From: Methanothermobacter sp. MT-2
Lineage (GTDB): Archaea > Methanobacteriota > Methanobacteria > Methanobacteriales > DSM-23052
NCBI GenBank assembly: GCA_003584625.1
Contig: AP017647.1
Span: forward strand, 792,603-856,602
DNA length: 64,000 bases
Reading direction: 5' to 3'
The position numbers and the translations under genes are program-made. Below, one piece after another: positions 30,233 to 40,775 of this stretch. The notes below the pieces were generated by a model. The model did no database searches and was not told the DNA's origin. It saw nothing but the letters and a program-made list of their open reading frames with translations. The stretch's first letter is position 1. Each line of letters opens with the position of its first letter.

Positions 30233-31054
30233 TCACCTGATTCCCAGAACATCATTCATATCTGATATCTTACCTGGCTCGGCTTTTTCTATGAATCTCA
30301 AAGCCCTTATAACCCCGCTAACGAAGGCTTCTCTACTATGTGCCCTGTGGATTACTTCAAGTCTTTCACCTTCACCAGCGAAAAGCACTATATGGTCTCC
30401 TACAATATCCCCAGCTCTTATGGCATGCACTCCTATTTCATCATCTGTCCTTTCACCTATAAGACCCCTTCTGCCATATACACTCACCCTCTCAGGGTCT
30501 CTGCTAGTAGCGGCTGCTATTATCTCCAATGCTCTTAAAGCCGTTCCTGATGGTGCGTCCCTTTTGTGTTTATGGTGTGCTTCCATGATCTCAACATTAT
30601 AATCAGGTAAAAGTTTTGCAAGTTCTTCAAGGACCTTGAAGAACACGTTAACGCCAACAGCCATATTAGGGGCTATAATAGCCTTAACATTATTTTCTTT
30701 AACGTCTTTTTCAATCTTCTCTAACTGTTCACCTGAGAAACCTGTTGTCCCCACCACAACATTTATGCCAAGCTTTGAAGCCTTTTCCACAGTGTTTACC
30801 GCCGCATCCGCTATTGTGAAATCCACAACAACATCAGGTTTTGAATCCTTAATAGCCTCTTCTAGTTCTTCTGCAGAATTTACCTTAACACCGATGGTCC
30901 CTATACCTATAACTTCCCCAACATCTTTTCCTTTAAATGGTGTGTTTGGGGCTTCTATGGCTGCCACCACTTCCATACCATCTTCTTTTGTCACCCTCTT
31001 TACTATCCTTGAGCCCATCCTGCCACAAGCACCGCTTACCGCCACTCTAATCAT
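30233..31054 (-). CDS. dapB: 4-hydroxy-tetrahydrodipicolinate reductase
   Basis: The protein starts [19 protein letters not shown] (Rossmann NAD(P)-binding) and has [14 protein letters not shown], the catalytic [18 protein letters not shown] with the conserved histidine and lysine, and the C-terminal [17 protein letters not shown]. It reduces the DapA product in lysine synthesis. ATG 31054 follows GGGTGATATCA, which overlaps the end of dapA. Confidence 0.96.
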   Translation of the reverse strand: MIRVAVSGACGRMGSRIVKRVTKEDGMEVVAAIEAPNTPFKGKDVGEVIGIGTIGVKVNSAEELEEAIKDSKPDVVVDFTIADAAVNTVEKASKLGINVVVGTTGFSGEQLEKIEKDVKENNVKAIIAPNMAVGVNVFFKVLEELAKLLPDYNVEIMEAHHKHKRDAPSGTALRALEIIAAATSRDPERVSVYGRRGLIGERTDDEIGVHAIRAGDIVGDHIVLFAGEGERLEVIHRAHSREAFVSGVIRALRFIEKAEPGKISDMNDVLGIR

Positions 31055-31065
31055 TGATATCACCC

Positions 31066-31959
31066 TTAGATTAATGAGAGATCCTCTAGGATTCTCTGGA
31101 GTTTCGCCCTGTTTTCTTCTTTGAGTGGTGCTAGTGGCGGTCTCACATGACCAGCGGGTTTTCCCATCATATTCAAGGCTTCTTTCGCAGGTACTGGGTT
31201 AGTTTCGATGAATAATCCTTTCATAAGATCATATAATTCATAGTGAGTTTTCATCGCGGATTCGAAATCTCCCGATAGGGCCTCGTTAACCATCCTGGAC
31301 ATTCTAGCAGGGTCAACATTCGCAACCACTGATATAACCCCTTTCGCGCCTAGTGGTATCATTGGTAATGTGAGATTATCATTCCCTGAAAGTATGGTGA
31401 ATTCATCATCCAAACCGCTTTCTATGAGCCTATTCATTAACTGAGAGACTTTGTCAAGATCTGGGCTGGCCTCCTTGAGACCTATCATATTATCTTCCTC
31501 TGCCAGTTTAAGCACGGTGTCAACGTCGATGTCTGTTCCAGTCCTTGAGGGTACATTGTAGATTATTATAGGTATATCCGCGGCGTTGCTAAGTATCTTG
31601 TAGTGTTCTAGGAGGCCGTGTGGTTGCGGCCTGTTGTAGTATGGTGTTATGACTAACGCTGCGTCGGCTCCTGCATTTTCGGCGTGTTTGACGAGTCCTA
31701 GCGCCTCTTTTGTGGAGTTGCTGCCGGCGCCTGCGATGGTGGTTACTCTACCATCGACTTCTTCAACTAGGAGGTCTATCATCCTCCTTTGTTCTTCGTG
31801 GGTTATGGTGGCTGATTCGCCTGTGGTTCCTGCTATGAGGAGACCATCCACCCCATTTTCTATCAGATAGTTTATGTTTTCTCGCAGCCCATCCTCATCC
31901 ACCTCGTCATCTGAGGTGAATGGGGTTATCATGGCCACGATTGTACCTTCTATTTTCAT
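31066..31959 (-). CDS. dapA: 4-hydroxy-tetrahydrodipicolinate synthase
   Basis: The 297-residue TIM-barrel aldolase has [32 protein letters not shown] with the catalytic tyrosine, and [11 protein letters not shown] with the Schiff-base lysine. It condenses aspartate semialdehyde with pyruvate. Its start overlaps the stop of lysC by four bases, so the genes are coupled. Confidence 0.96.
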   Translation of the reverse strand: MKIEGTIVAMITPFTSDDEVDEDGLRENINYLIENGVDGLLIAGTTGESATITHEEQRRMIDLLVEEVDGRVTTIAGAGSNSTKEALGLVKHAENAGADAALVITPYYNRPQPHGLLEHYKILSNAADIPIIIYNVPSRTGTDIDVDTVLKLAEEDNMIGLKEASPDLDKVSQLMNRLIESGLDDEFTILSGNDNLTLPMIPLGAKGVISVVANVDPARMSRMVNEALSGDFESAMKTHYELYDLMKGLFIETNPVPAKEALNMMGKPAGHVRPPLAPLKEENRAKLQRILEDLSLI

Positions 31960-33176
31960 TCTAAAACACCCCTTACAAGTTCATAAGCTTTTTTTCCATC
32001 ATCCCAGTCAACAAATATTACGACAGAGGTTTGTGATGATGAGATTTCAACAATATTCAAGTCATGTTCTCTTAGCGGTTCTGTGATTTCTGAGATTATC
32101 CCTGGTGTGTCTATGAATTCTGGGCTTGAAATTGTGATCATTGCAATGTCTCTTCCAAGTGATAGTGAACTTAAGTTTTCATCTTCAACAACAACATCAT
32201 GTAGGAGTTTGTGGGCTTCTTCAGCGTCCTCTTTTTTGATGAATAATGTTATGGAATTTTTTCCTGTTGATACTCCTATGATGTTAATATTCTTTTTGGA
32301 TAATGTGGATGTTAATTTCGCGAGTATTCCCGGCTTGTTTAATATTTCTTCTCCCACTACGGCGAGAACAGCTAATGGCTCAGAGTTAAAAGTTACAGTT
32401 TTAAGCTGTTCTTTTTTTGAGGGGCCTATGATTTCTGTGCCAGGCGCTGAAAGATCACCATGCTCGAATCCTATTATTTTGGCTTTTATTTCAGGTATTT
32501 TATATTTTAGTGCGTGTGGGTGGAGTACTTGGGCTCCGTGGGTGGCTAAGTCCCTCATTTCCTCTACTGAGATTTTGTCTAATTTTTTAGCTTCTTGGAG
32601 TTTGTTTGGGTCTGTTGACATGACCCCTCCAACGTCTGTAACGATGATTACTTCATCTGCATTTAGGCAACGGCCTAGTAGGAATGCTGTGATGTCGCTT
32701 CCGCCTCTTCCAAGTGTTGTGATATAACCTTGTTTGTCTTTTCCTAGGAAGCCGCAGACAACTGGTATAATACCCTGGTCTAGGAGTTTTAGGAGTGTCT
32801 TGGATTTTTCTATTGTTGTTTTAAGGTCTACTTTGGCGTCTAGGAGGTTGCTGTCTGTTATTATTGGCCATTCGTCTTTGTATGGGTCTATGTATTCTGA
32901 TTTCACTCCAAGGGCTTCTAGGGCTGCTGAGAATATCCTTGCGCTGGTCATTTCACCCATTGAGACTATCTCTGCTAGTTGTTTTTCCGTTATAGCATTG
33001 TCCGTTGCTTTTTCAACGATTCCTAGTAGTTCGTCTGTGGTTTTGTTGATGGCTGATACGACCACTACTATCTGGTTTCCTTTCATGTGTTCTTTGACTA
33101 CTGATTGGGCTGCTTTTCTTATCCTTTTACCGTTACCTATGGATGTTCCGCCAAATTTTGCGATTAGAAGTGCCAT
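31956..33176 (-). CDS. lysC: Aspartate kinase
   Basis: The 406-residue protein has [16 protein letters not shown] at the start, the aspartate/ATP-binding [15 protein letters not shown] and [13 protein letters not shown], and two C-terminal ACT-type segments ([42 protein letters not shown]), which normally confer feedback control by lysine or threonine. It begins the aspartate-family block and follows S17e by 16 bases. Confidence 0.95.
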   Translation of the reverse strand: MALLIAKFGGTSIGNGKRIRKAAQSVVKEHMKGNQIVVVVSAINKTTDELLGIVEKATDNAITEKQLAEIVSMGEMTSARIFSAALEALGVKSEYIDPYKDEWPIITDSNLLDAKVDLKTTIEKSKTLLKLLDQGIIPVVCGFLGKDKQGYITTLGRGGSDITAFLLGRCLNADEVIIVTDVGGVMSTDPNKLQEAKKLDKISVEEMRDLATHGAQVLHPHALKYKIPEIKAKIIGFEHGDLSAPGTEIIGPSKKEQLKTVTFNSEPLAVLAVVGEEILNKPGILAKLTSTLSKKNINIIGVSTGKNSITLFIKKEDAEEAHKLLHDVVVEDENLSSLSLGRDIAMITISSPEFIDTPGIISEITEPLREHDLNIVEISSSQTSVVIFVDWDDGKKAYELVRGVLE

Positions 33177-33192
33177 TTGTCTTCACAACCCA

Positions 33193-33384
33193 TTATTGTG
33201 ATTGTTGTCTCATGAGTCTTGTGATGTAACCTGCTATTTTGTTTCTAAGGTGTTTTGTGTTCACTGTTGAAAGTTCCTCGACTAACTTTTTGTTTTCTTC
33301 AAATTCGAGTGTGAATTTGTCAGGATTGTTTTCTATCAATTCTTTCGCTATCCTTTTAACGAATGCTGTTCTGATATTGCCCAT
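33193..33384 (-). CDS. rps17e: 30S ribosomal protein S17e
   Basis: The 63-residue protein [21 protein letters not shown]...[18 protein letters not shown] is the archaeal/eukaryotic S17e. It lies between chorismate mutase and aspartate kinase with gaps of 2 and 16 bases, so a ribosomal protein is embedded in an amino-acid biosynthesis operon. Confidence 0.95.
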   Translation of the reverse strand: MGNIRTAFVKRIAKELIENNPDKFTLEFEENKKLVEELSTVNTKHLRNKIAGYITRLMRQQSQ

Positions 33385-33386
33385 GA

Positions 33387-33683
33387 TTATTTCCTCCTGA
33401 GTATTTGTTCTTGTTCCATCTTGTTTAATTCTGTGAGTATTCTCATTATCTTTATGAGTTTATCTTCATCGATTTTGTTTTCCCTGGCGATTTTCCTTGT
33501 CTTTTCTTCGATTTGTTTTTCTCTTTCAGGGTCTAGGATGTCCATGCCCAAGACTATTTTTGCTTTTATTATCTTCCTTGCCAGGGATGTTCTCTTAGAG
33601 ATGAGATTTAATATTTTCTCGTCTATAAGATCTATTTTCGCCCTGGATTCTTGTAAAAGTTGCAAAGCCTCTGATTTTCTCAT
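33387..33683 (-). CDS. Chorismate mutase (AroQ type)
   Basis: The 98-residue helical protein has the AroQ signature: an early arginine ([19 protein letters not shown]), a lysine/arginine at ARKIIKAK and a late [14 protein letters not shown] helix. It converts chorismate to prephenate for Phe and Tyr. It lies seven bases after shikimate kinase and two before S17e. Confidence 0.9.
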   Translation of the reverse strand: MRKSEALQLLQESRAKIDLIDEKILNLISKRTSLARKIIKAKIVLGMDILDPEREKQIEEKTRKIARENKIDEDKLIKIMRILTELNKMEQEQILRRK

Positions 33684-33690
33684 TTGGAGG

Positions 33691-34554
33691 TCACCTGCCT
33701 GTGAATTGTGTGCCTTGGTTGTCGACGCTTGTAATGATTATGTCCCCTGGATAGGAGCTCCATGCTTCTATGATATTATCCTGTTTTTCCTCTGTTGTTA
33801 TCGCGACAAATGCTGGTCCGGTTCCTGATAAACCTGATGCGATCGCACCTGCCTCCAGGGCGTCCACTGCAACTTCTGGGTTGAATCCTAGTGTTGCACA
33901 GTATATTAGGCCATTGAGGGTTAATGCCCTGTATAAGTCGCCTTCCAGGGCTTTTTTAAAAGCTATTTCCACGAGGGGTGCGAGTATTTTCATCCTTTTA
34001 ACATTTGATTCTGCAGTTAAGGATTTTCTCTGCGGCATATATATTAATATCTTTTGATTTTCCATTAGCCCCCTTTGGATTATCTTTCTTTCTAGGTTAT
34101 CTGTTATTGTGAATCCACCATAAAATGAGGCGCTAGCATCATCAAACGCACCTGTAATCGTAACCCCGGCTTTTAGAGAAGCGTCAATAGCCAGGTTGAG
34201 GATCTCCCATTCATTAAGTGGTTCCAAGTCGAATTCTTCTGCTATGAGCTTTGATGCTGCCATTATTATGGCGTTTGATGTTGCGCTGCTACTTGAAAGT
34301 CCTGATGCCACTGGTAGGTTAGATGTGGTTTTAACCTTTAACCCGGTATCTATATTATATTTTTCAAGGATAGTCTTTGCACATGTCCTCATTAGGGTGG
34401 TGTCAATCTCCTCGTCACAAATGCATTCCACTCCCTCTGGTATAAGTTCGACTTCTGCTGTTACATGACGCTGTATCGCGAAGGCTGAACCTTTACCGGT
34501 TGCAATGGCATTAATGATGGTGGCCGAACCCGGTGAACGGACTTTTGTTTTCAC
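33691..34554 (-). CDS. Shikimate kinase, archaeal GHMP type
   Basis: From GTG 34554 the protein (287 residues) reads MKTKVRSPGSATIINAIATGKGSAFAI, the usual start of the archaeal enzyme, then TTSNLPVASGLSSSSATSNAI (GHMP ATP loop) and ASGLSGTGPAFVAIT. It is unrelated to bacterial AroK. The open frame extends to ATG 34623, but the extra 23 residues are not family-like, and AGGGTGG lies just before GTG. It heads the minus-strand run towards the lysine genes. Confidence 0.92.
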   Translation of the reverse strand: MKTKVRSPGSATIINAIATGKGSAFAIQRHVTAEVELIPEGVECICDEEIDTTLMRTCAKTILEKYNIDTGLKVKTTSNLPVASGLSSSSATSNAIIMAASKLIAEEFDLEPLNEWEILNLAIDASLKAGVTITGAFDDASASFYGGFTITDNLERKIIQRGLMENQKILIYMPQRKSLTAESNVKRMKILAPLVEIAFKKALEGDLYRALTLNGLIYCATLGFNPEVAVDALEAGAIASGLSGTGPAFVAITTEEKQDNIIEAWSSYPGDIIITSVDNQGTQFTGR

Positions 34555-34946
34555 TATACCATTCCACCCTAGTTTATCATTATAAATAATATTATATATA
34601 TTTTTAAGGAGAGGAAGTTCCATATTAAAAAATTAGGAGGATCCCTTTATAGATTAGAATCCAAGGTTTTCAAGGAGAATCCAAAACTTCCTTTTATCCA
34701 AATGTACATTGCTCATGAAACTTTATGGTATGACCTTCTGCCAAGATTGTTATTCCACCCCCCATATTGGATAAAAAGGATGTGAGACAATGGATAATGG
34801 TTATTAGCTACCTAGAATGTGATTAGAGAGAAACCATTAAAATTCTTGGTTTTCACAATTTTGGATTAAATACTCCCATCATCTGTTGGGGGGATAAATA
34901 TTTATTGAAACAAAAAATAAAAAAGGATAAATGGAGGTAATATTTT
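34555..34946. other. Intergenic region without recognised gene (392 bp)
   Basis: This space between the divergent shikimate kinase and thioredoxin-like genes has no convincing frame and no motif of the structured RNA family. It holds the TATA-like palindrome ATAAATATTTAT at 34894-34905 and GGAGGTAAT at 34933-34941 for the thioredoxin-like gene. A CCACCCCCCATATTGG segment near 34755 has no partner that I can see. Confidence 0.6.
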
Positions 34947-35216
34947 ATGGTAGTCAAAATTGAAGTGTTCACATCACCCACATGTCCATATTGTCCAATG
35001 GCACTAGAAGTGGTTGAAGAGGCGAAAAAAGAATTTGGAGATGCCATAGAAGTTGAACAGATTGATGTGATGGTAGACAGGGAAAGAGCGATTGAATATG
35101 GTCTCATGGCCGTGCCTGCCATTGCAATGAACGGTATACTGAAATTTATAGGAGCTCCCACAAAGGAAGAGCTTATAGATGCGATAAAAGAAGAATTGGC
35201 AGAATCTTCTTTTTAG
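34947..35216 (+). CDS. Small thioredoxin/glutaredoxin-like protein (CPYC)
   Basis: The 89-residue protein has [20 protein letters not shown] with a CPYC redox pair (residues 14-17), and [11 protein letters not shown] with the cis-proline. Such small archaeal proteins blend thioredoxin and glutaredoxin features and are reduced by thioredoxin reductase or F420-linked partners. The ribosome site GGAGGTAAT and the palindromic TATA box at 34894 suggest strong expression. It precedes cbiD by seven bases. Confidence 0.92.
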   Translation: MVVKIEVFTSPTCPYCPMALEVVEEAKKEFGDAIEVEQIDVMVDRERAIEYGLMAVPAIAMNGILKFIGAPTKEELIDAIKEELAESSF

Positions 35217-35223
35217 GATTTTA

Positions 35224-36315
35224 ATGAATGAAAAAAATCAAGATTTTGGCATAACAACAGGCGCTGCCGCCACAGCAGCGGCAGTTGCTTCTATTTTACA
35301 TTTAAACGGTGAAGAGAATATTAAAAATGTTTTTATAGACGCGCCATACGGTAAACTAAAAATAGATATTAAAAGCGTGGAAAAACTTTCAAAGGAAAAA
35401 GCACGGGCAATAGTCGTTAAAAGACCATACAATGACCCTGACGTAACTGTGAACATCGATATAATAGCAACAGTCAAACTAAACAACCTTGAAAAGATCA
35501 TAATCAAAGGAGGTGAGGGTGTAGGTAAAGTAACAAAACCAGGACTCCCAACCCCCCCTGGAAAACCCGCAATTAACCCCACCCCAAAAAAAATGATAAA
35601 AGAGAACATAAAAAAACACCTACCCCCAGGAAAAGGAGCCACTGTAACCATATCAGTACCGGAAGGGAAAAAAATCGCGAAAAAGACAATGAACCCCAAA
35701 CTAGGAATAAAAGGGGGCATATCAATACTAGGAACCACCGGTATCGCACGTCCAATGTCATCAAAAGCCTACAAGGATTCACTCGCATGCCAAATAGACA
35801 TAGCAGCCTCCCAAGGATGGGAAGAACTAGTATTCGTACCAGGTAACATCGGAGAAAAAATAGCTAAAAAACATTTCAAGAATATCCAAGAAGACAGGAT
35901 AATACAAATGGGCAACTTCCCAGGTTACATGTTAAAAATAGCAGCTAAAAAACAATTTAAAAAGATCATACTCCTAGGCCATGCAGGTAAACTCATAAAA
36001 ATAGGCGCAGGGATATTCAACACCAAAAACAGCATAGCAGATGGAAGACGCGAGATAATAACAGCCCACGCAGCCCTAAATGGCGCCTCAAAACCCCTCC
36101 TAATTGAAATTTTCAAAAAAAGAACAGTAGAAGAAATGATCACCGAACTAGATAATGAAGGATTAACCCAACCTGTATTCAACAGTATTGCCTCATCAAT
36201 AAAGAAAAAATGCCAAGAAAGATATCCTATGGATTTTGACGTGCTAATCTTCGACTTGAAAGGAAGAAAACTCAACACTAATTCTAAAACAAGACAAAAC
36301 CACACCTTCCAATAA
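35224..36315 (+). CDS. cbiD: Cobalt-precorrin-5B C1-methyltransferase
   Basis: The 363-residue protein begins with [23 protein letters not shown], has [56 protein letters not shown] and [22 protein letters not shown], all typical of CbiD. It methylates C1 in the anaerobic corrin ring pathway, which methanogens need for the cobamide of Mtr. It lies between the thioredoxin-like and glycosyltransferase genes; no other cbi genes are in view. Confidence 0.95.
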   Translation: MNEKNQDFGITTGAAATAAAVASILHLNGEENIKNVFIDAPYGKLKIDIKSVEKLSKEKARAIVVKRPYNDPDVTVNIDIIATVKLNNLEKIIIKGGEGVGKVTKPGLPTPPGKPAINPTPKKMIKENIKKHLPPGKGATVTISVPEGKKIAKKTMNPKLGIKGGISILGTTGIARPMSSKAYKDSLACQIDIAASQGWEELVFVPGNIGEKIAKKHFKNIQEDRIIQMGNFPGYMLKIAAKKQFKKIILLGHAGKLIKIGAGIFNTKNSIADGRREIITAHAALNGASKPLLIEIFKKRTVEEMITELDNEGLTQPVFNSIASSIKKKCQERYPMDFDVLIFDLKGRKLNTNSKTRQNHTFQ

Positions 36316-36324
36316 GGTGAACCC

Positions 36325-37386
36325 ATGAAAAAAGTTATCCTAATCGGCAAATTCCCACCACACCTTGGAGGAGTCGCATCCCACGTCCAAAACCTCGCAA
36401 TACAACTAAAAAAGAAAGGATACCATGTTAACGTCTTAACCTACCCCCATAATAAAATAAAAAATATCAAAGACATAAAAGTCTCATCAGCCCCAACAAT
36501 AAACATCAAAGGTTTAAGAGGATTAATATTCACAATCACAGCAACACAAAAACTAATCAAAACAATCAAAAAAGAAAACATCGACATTATACACGCCCAC
36601 TACATAATCCCACCCGGCCTCATAGCACTCCTAGGATCCCTCATAACAAAAAAACCATACTATGTGACTGTACATGGATCAGACGCCCTCATACTATCAT
36701 CCAAAACACTACTAAAACCACTAATCAAGATTATACTTAAAAAAGCCTCAAAAATCCTTGTTATAAGTGAAAAATTAGCCGATAAAATCCTAGAACTCGG
36801 AATACCAGAAGACAAGATAATAATAACATACAACATGGTAAATACAAAAATCTTCAACCCACAAGTTAAAAGTTCATTCAAAAAAGAAATAAAAACAAAA
36901 AAACCCATCATATTATTCGTAGGCAACCTAGTCCCACAAAAAGGCGTTGAACACCTAATAAAAGCAAAGAAACTCCTAAAAAAAAATTCAAAACTAGTCA
37001 TAGTAGGTGGAGGACCCCTACTCAAAAAACTAAAAAAAATCGTCAAAAAAGAAAACATCAAAGATGTTATATTCACAGGACCCAGAACAGACATAAACAA
37101 TATAATGGCCGCCGCAGACATAATAGTCCTACCATCAATCTCCGAAGGACTCCCCATAGTACTATTAGAGGCCATGGCAATGGCTAAACCAGTAGTAGCC
37201 ACAAAAGTCGGAGGCATACCAGAGATCGTCGACGAAAACGTAGGAATACTCGTAGAACCAAAAAACCCAAAAAAACTAGCAGATGCAATAGAAAAACTCC
37301 TCTCAGATGAAAAATGGAGAAAAAAACTCGGAGAAAATGGACTGAAAAAAGCTGCTAAATTTTCAACCATAAAAACACCATATTAG
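36325..37386 (+). CDS. GT4-family glycosyltransferase
   Basis: The 353-residue protein has the N-terminal GKFPPHLGGVASHVQNLA, DIIHAHYIIPPG, the C-terminal ILFVGNLVPQKGVEHLI, and the GT4 signature SISEGLPIVLLEAMAMAKPVVATKVGGIPEIV. It transfers a sugar from an activated donor to an unknown acceptor, possibly a membrane lipid or glycan. The coding strand is very A-rich. It overlaps the possible GTG start of moaC by one base. Confidence 0.9.
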   Translation: MKKVILIGKFPPHLGGVASHVQNLAIQLKKKGYHVNVLTYPHNKIKNIKDIKVSSAPTINIKGLRGLIFTITATQKLIKTIKKENIDIIHAHYIIPPGLIALLGSLITKKPYYVTVHGSDALILSSKTLLKPLIKIILKKASKILVISEKLADKILELGIPEDKIIITYNMVNTKIFNPQVKSSFKKEIKTKKPIILFVGNLVPQKGVEHLIKAKKLLKKNSKLVIVGGGPLLKKLKKIVKKENIKDVIFTGPRTDINNIMAAADIIVLPSISEGLPIVLLEAMAMAKPVVATKVGGIPEIVDENVGILVEPKNPKKLADAIEKLLSDEKWRKKLGENGLKKAAKFSTIKTPY

Positions 37387-37394
37387 TGATCATT

Positions 37395-37865
37395 ATGAAA
37401 CTAACTCACACAAACGGAAAATCCATCCACATGGTCGACATAACCCCAAAACCAATAACCAAGAGAACAGCCACTGCAGAAGGCGAAATACGCCTAAAAA
37501 AAGATACAATAAAACTAATCAAAGAAAAAAGGATAGAAAAGGGTAACGTGCTTGCAACAGCTCAAATAGCCGCGATAAACGCCATTAAAAACACATGGAA
37601 CATAATACCATTATGCCATCCACTCCCCATAACAAACGCAAAAATAAAATTCAAAATCCTAGACAATAAAATAACCGTAAAAGTAACGGTAAAATGCAAC
37701 GGCAAAACAGGCGTGGAAATGGAAGCCCTCACAGGAGCGAGCATAGCACTCCTAACAATATGGGACATGGTAAAAAGCATAGAAAAAGACAAAAAAGGCC
37801 AATACCCACACACAAAAATATCAAACATAAAAGTGGTTGAAAAAAAGAAAAGTGAACCGAAATGA
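37395..37865 (+). CDS. moaC: Cyclic pyranopterin monophosphate synthase
   Basis: The protein has MVDITPKPITKRTATAEGEI, the active-site IIPLCHPLPIT and GVEMEALTGASIALLTIWDMVKS, all MoaC signatures. It makes cyclic pyranopterin for the molybdopterin or tungstopterin of formylmethanofuran dehydrogenase. ATG 37395 is chosen because GTGATC precedes it; GTG 37386 is possible. The stop overlaps the helicase start (ATGA). Confidence 0.94.
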   Translation: MKLTHTNGKSIHMVDITPKPITKRTATAEGEIRLKKDTIKLIKEKRIEKGNVLATAQIAAINAIKNTWNIIPLCHPLPITNAKIKFKILDNKITVKVTVKCNGKTGVEMEALTGASIALLTIWDMVKSIEKDKKGQYPHTKISNIKVVEKKKSEPK

Positions 37866-39943
37866 ACACCACAAAGACCATGATGAAAATAATAAAAGAC
37901 TGCTACCCCCACATAAAAGACCTGAACCCAGCCCAACAAGCCACAATCAACAAAGGCTACCTCGAAGACAACCACAACTATATACTAGCAATACCAACAG
38001 CAAGCGGAAAAACACTCCTAGGCCTCATGGCCGCCATAAAAACAATACTAGAAGGTGGAAAGGTCATCTACACAGTCCCCCTACTATCCATCCAAAACGA
38101 GAAAATCAAAGAATTCAAAGAACTTGAAAAACATGGCATTCGCGTGGGTAAAGATCCAAGATCCTCAGATTTCGCCATCATGGTCTTCGAATCATTCGAC
38201 ATACTAACACGCTTCTCATGGAACACACTACATGAAATAGACCTCCTAATAATAGACGAATTCCATATGATAGGTGAATATACAAGAGGGCCCACGATAG
38301 AATGTGCAATCACCCGTTCAATGTCACTAAATCCTAGAATGAGGATAATAGCACTTTCCGCAACATTAAGCAACCTGGAAGAAATAGCAACCTGGTTAAA
38401 TGCAAAAACCATACAACATGATTATCGTCCAGTCCCACTCTACAAGGAAGTTCTAACCCTCGAAATGCTCAAAGCCAGAGAAAAAAACGAGGCCATAGTC
38501 AAAATACTAGAAGAAGCCATAAAAGAAGACAGCCAAATCCTCGTATTCATATCAACAAGACGCTTCACAGAAGCCCTGGCAACATTCGTCTCGCAAAAAA
38601 TACACATCCCGAGGGAAATGAAAGAAACATTCAGCGAAGTCGCCGATAAAATACTTGAAATCCCTAAAAAGAGCGGATCGGCACCAACATTCACTTGTCT
38701 TAAACTTGCAGAATGCATCAAAGAAGGTGTCGCATTCCATCATGCAGGTTTATTCACTAGACAAAGAGAAATCATAGAAGACGAATTCAGAAACGGCAAC
38801 CTATACATGATCACAGCAACACCCAGTTTAATGTATGGTGTTAACCTACCATCTCAGATCGTTGTCATAAGAGACTACACAAGATGGACCAGGCAAGGAC
38901 CCAAATGGATCCCAGTGTTCGACTATGAACAAATGTCTGGAAGAGCCGGAAGACCACAATACGACAACGTAGGATACTCATATCTCATAGCAAAAACTCT
39001 AGAAGAAGCATACCAACTAGAAGAATACTACATAGATGGTGAAGTAGAACCAACCAACTCAAAACTCATAGAAAACAAGGACGCAGTCTACCACCAGATA
39101 ATAGGACAAATAGCAGCAGGGCTAGCAGACAATCCAGATAATCTAGTTGAATTCTTTAAACAGACATTCTATGGCCATCAACTCGCCAACAACCCTAATA
39201 TGAGCATGTTCACAGACACTCTTGAACATGAGATAAATTCCTCAATAGAATTCCTCATCAAAAACGAGATAATAAAACCAACCCCAAGCGGGTTTAAAGC
39301 CACAACATTTGGACTCCTCATAGCAAATTCCAATTATAGTGTTGAGACAAGTATAAAACTCCGTCAATTCGCAACAGAAATGGAGGAACTCGACATCCAC
39401 AGGTTAATCTATGAGATATGTAAAACCCCTGACATGCCATTCATATCCTTCAAAACCCGCAAAAATAGGGATCGTGTCCGTGAAAAACTCCAAGAACATG
39501 GAATATTCACTATAGATGTAGGTAACCCAGAGGCTACAGCAGCATCCCTAATAGAATGGATAAACGAAAGAAGCGAATATGAGATTGAAAACGCCTTTAA
39601 TGTATATGCCGCCTCAACCCGCAGAGCAGCCTACGAAGCATCCCAACTTATAAGATTCTTCAAGAACATATGCGAGGTCACAGGAATCTATGGCTATTCA
39701 CAGGCACTTGACATGCTCATAGCACGCTTATACTATGGTGTTAAAGAGGATATAATACCACTAGTTGTGGGAGTGAAAAGATTAGGTCGCATAAGAGCCC
39801 GAAGACTCGTAAATACATTCGGATACAACCTAAAAAATGTAGATGTAGATGACCTGCAAAAAGTTGATGGAATCGGGCCGAAAATGGCAACTGCAATCAA
39901 AAAATATGCAAAAAGAAACCCTAAAATAATGGCTAAGTATTAA
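37862..39943 (+). CDS. hel308: Hel308-type superfamily 2 DNA helicase
   Basis: The 693-residue protein has motif I AIPTASGKT, motif II IIDEFH, motif III SATLSN, motif VI QMSGRAGRPQYD, then a ratchet-like helical domain and a C-terminal helix-hairpin-helix (VDGIGPKMATAIKKYAKRN). Archaeal Hel308 unwinds lagging-strand forks. The enzyme here has the family's normal length. It overlaps moaC by four bases, an unrelated pairing. Confidence 0.94.
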   Translation: MNTTKTMMKIIKDCYPHIKDLNPAQQATINKGYLEDNHNYILAIPTASGKTLLGLMAAIKTILEGGKVIYTVPLLSIQNEKIKEFKELEKHGIRVGKDPRSSDFAIMVFESFDILTRFSWNTLHEIDLLIIDEFHMIGEYTRGPTIECAITRSMSLNPRMRIIALSATLSNLEEIATWLNAKTIQHDYRPVPLYKEVLTLEMLKAREKNEAIVKILEEAIKEDSQILVFISTRRFTEALATFVSQKIHIPREMKETFSEVADKILEIPKKSGSAPTFTCLKLAECIKEGVAFHHAGLFTRQREIIEDEFRNGNLYMITATPSLMYGVNLPSQIVVIRDYTRWTRQGPKWIPVFDYEQMSGRAGRPQYDNVGYSYLIAKTLEEAYQLEEYYIDGEVEPTNSKLIENKDAVYHQIIGQIAAGLADNPDNLVEFFKQTFYGHQLANNPNMSMFTDTLEHEINSSIEFLIKNEIIKPTPSGFKATTFGLLIANSNYSVETSIKLRQFATEMEELDIHRLIYEICKTPDMPFISFKTRKNRDRVREKLQEHGIFTIDVGNPEATAASLIEWINERSEYEIENAFNVYAASTRRAAYEASQLIRFFKNICEVTGIYGYSQALDMLIARLYYGVKEDIIPLVVGVKRLGRIRARRLVNTFGYNLKNVDVDDLQKVDGIGPKMATAIKKYAKRNPKIMAKY

Positions 39944-40248
39944 TAGATAACCCCCTTAAATCTTAGTTAAAAAAAGTTTTGTTATGTTGGCGTGGAAATG
40001 TGGAGGAAAGTGTATATTCGTAGATCCATTGAGCCTGTCACTAAAACTTGATGGAGAGTCTCATACTACATCCATTTTATTAAATGGAACCATCAAAATA
40101 TACTTTTATCGTCCCCATGAAGAATAGCCCTTTAATCTTCTAAAAACACCATTTACTATTATTAAAAAAGGTATAAGGATGTGTTTTGTCCATACAAAAA
40201 AATAATGTGACATGTGCATAAGTTTGAGAAAGCCTAAGGTGACCCTAA
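39944..40248. other. Intergenic region with nested inverted repeats (305 bp)
   Basis: No frame is convincing. Two nested inverted pairs are seen: TTGATGG/CCATCAA (40048-40054 with 40090-40096) enclosing CCATTT/AAATGG (40072-40077 with 40082-40087). This could be a hairpin in the leader of the downstream DUF2115 gene or after hel308. TTTAATC near 40130 and runs of A are possible promoter parts. Confidence 0.4.
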
Positions 40249-40773
40249 ATGCTTGAAGATATCCATGAAAAGTTGACTAAAAGAGATCTTTTAAAGATTC
40301 TCAAAAGGGAAGCTTCAAAAATTTCAATAAAGGATATAATGGACGCCACACTCTACCTAAAGGAAGAGACTAAGTACATGTCGGCCCGTGAACAAGAAGA
40401 GTTTATTAAAAGATTTACAAAGGCCTTTTTCAGAAGGATGAGGGATGTGAAAAATGAAAAGGATAAAAAGGAGTATGGCGAGTTAATTGATACCGAAAAA
40501 TTAAGGGATTTTATTGAATTTCTCGATGAACAACTCAAAAATGCTAAGGGCAAGCCCGAGGAATGTTTCCAAAAAATTGCGCGGATAATAAGTTTATATG
40601 CAACATTCATAAAAGAAGAGCCGATACATCCTGTTGGAACCCGTTTTCCAGGCGGCTTAATGGTGAAAAAAAGAAAAAATGTTTATTATTGTCCTGTTAA
40701 AGAGAAGCAGATGAACACACCTGGTGCTCTTTGCAGGTTTTGTGTTACTGTCCAGGATCCTGATGTTGCTTAG
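40249..40773 (+). CDS. DUF2115/UPF0305 family protein
   Basis: The 174-residue protein ends with conserved cysteines (YYCPVKEKQMNTPGALCRFCVTVQD), preceded by HPVGTRFPGG, a pattern I recall for the methanogen-restricted UPF0305/DUF2115 family. The first 120 residues are charged and helical. The cysteines may bind zinc. Function is unknown. It is preceded by CTAAGGTGACCC, a good ribosome site. Confidence 0.8.
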   Translation: MLEDIHEKLTKRDLLKILKREASKISIKDIMDATLYLKEETKYMSAREQEEFIKRFTKAFFRRMRDVKNEKDKKEYGELIDTEKLRDFIEFLDEQLKNAKGKPEECFQKIARIISLYATFIKEEPIHPVGTRFPGGLMVKKRKNVYYCPVKEKQMNTPGALCRFCVTVQDPDVA

Positions 40774-40775
40774 GG

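Noticed and set aside
33771-34057. Plus-strand frames across shikimate kinase and chorismate mutase
   Set aside because: They are antisense shadows of strongly identified minus-strand genes.
37862-38127. 96-codon frame at the start of hel308
   Set aside because: It is in another frame of the helicase, and its His/Arg/Asn-rich composition is typical of a shadow.
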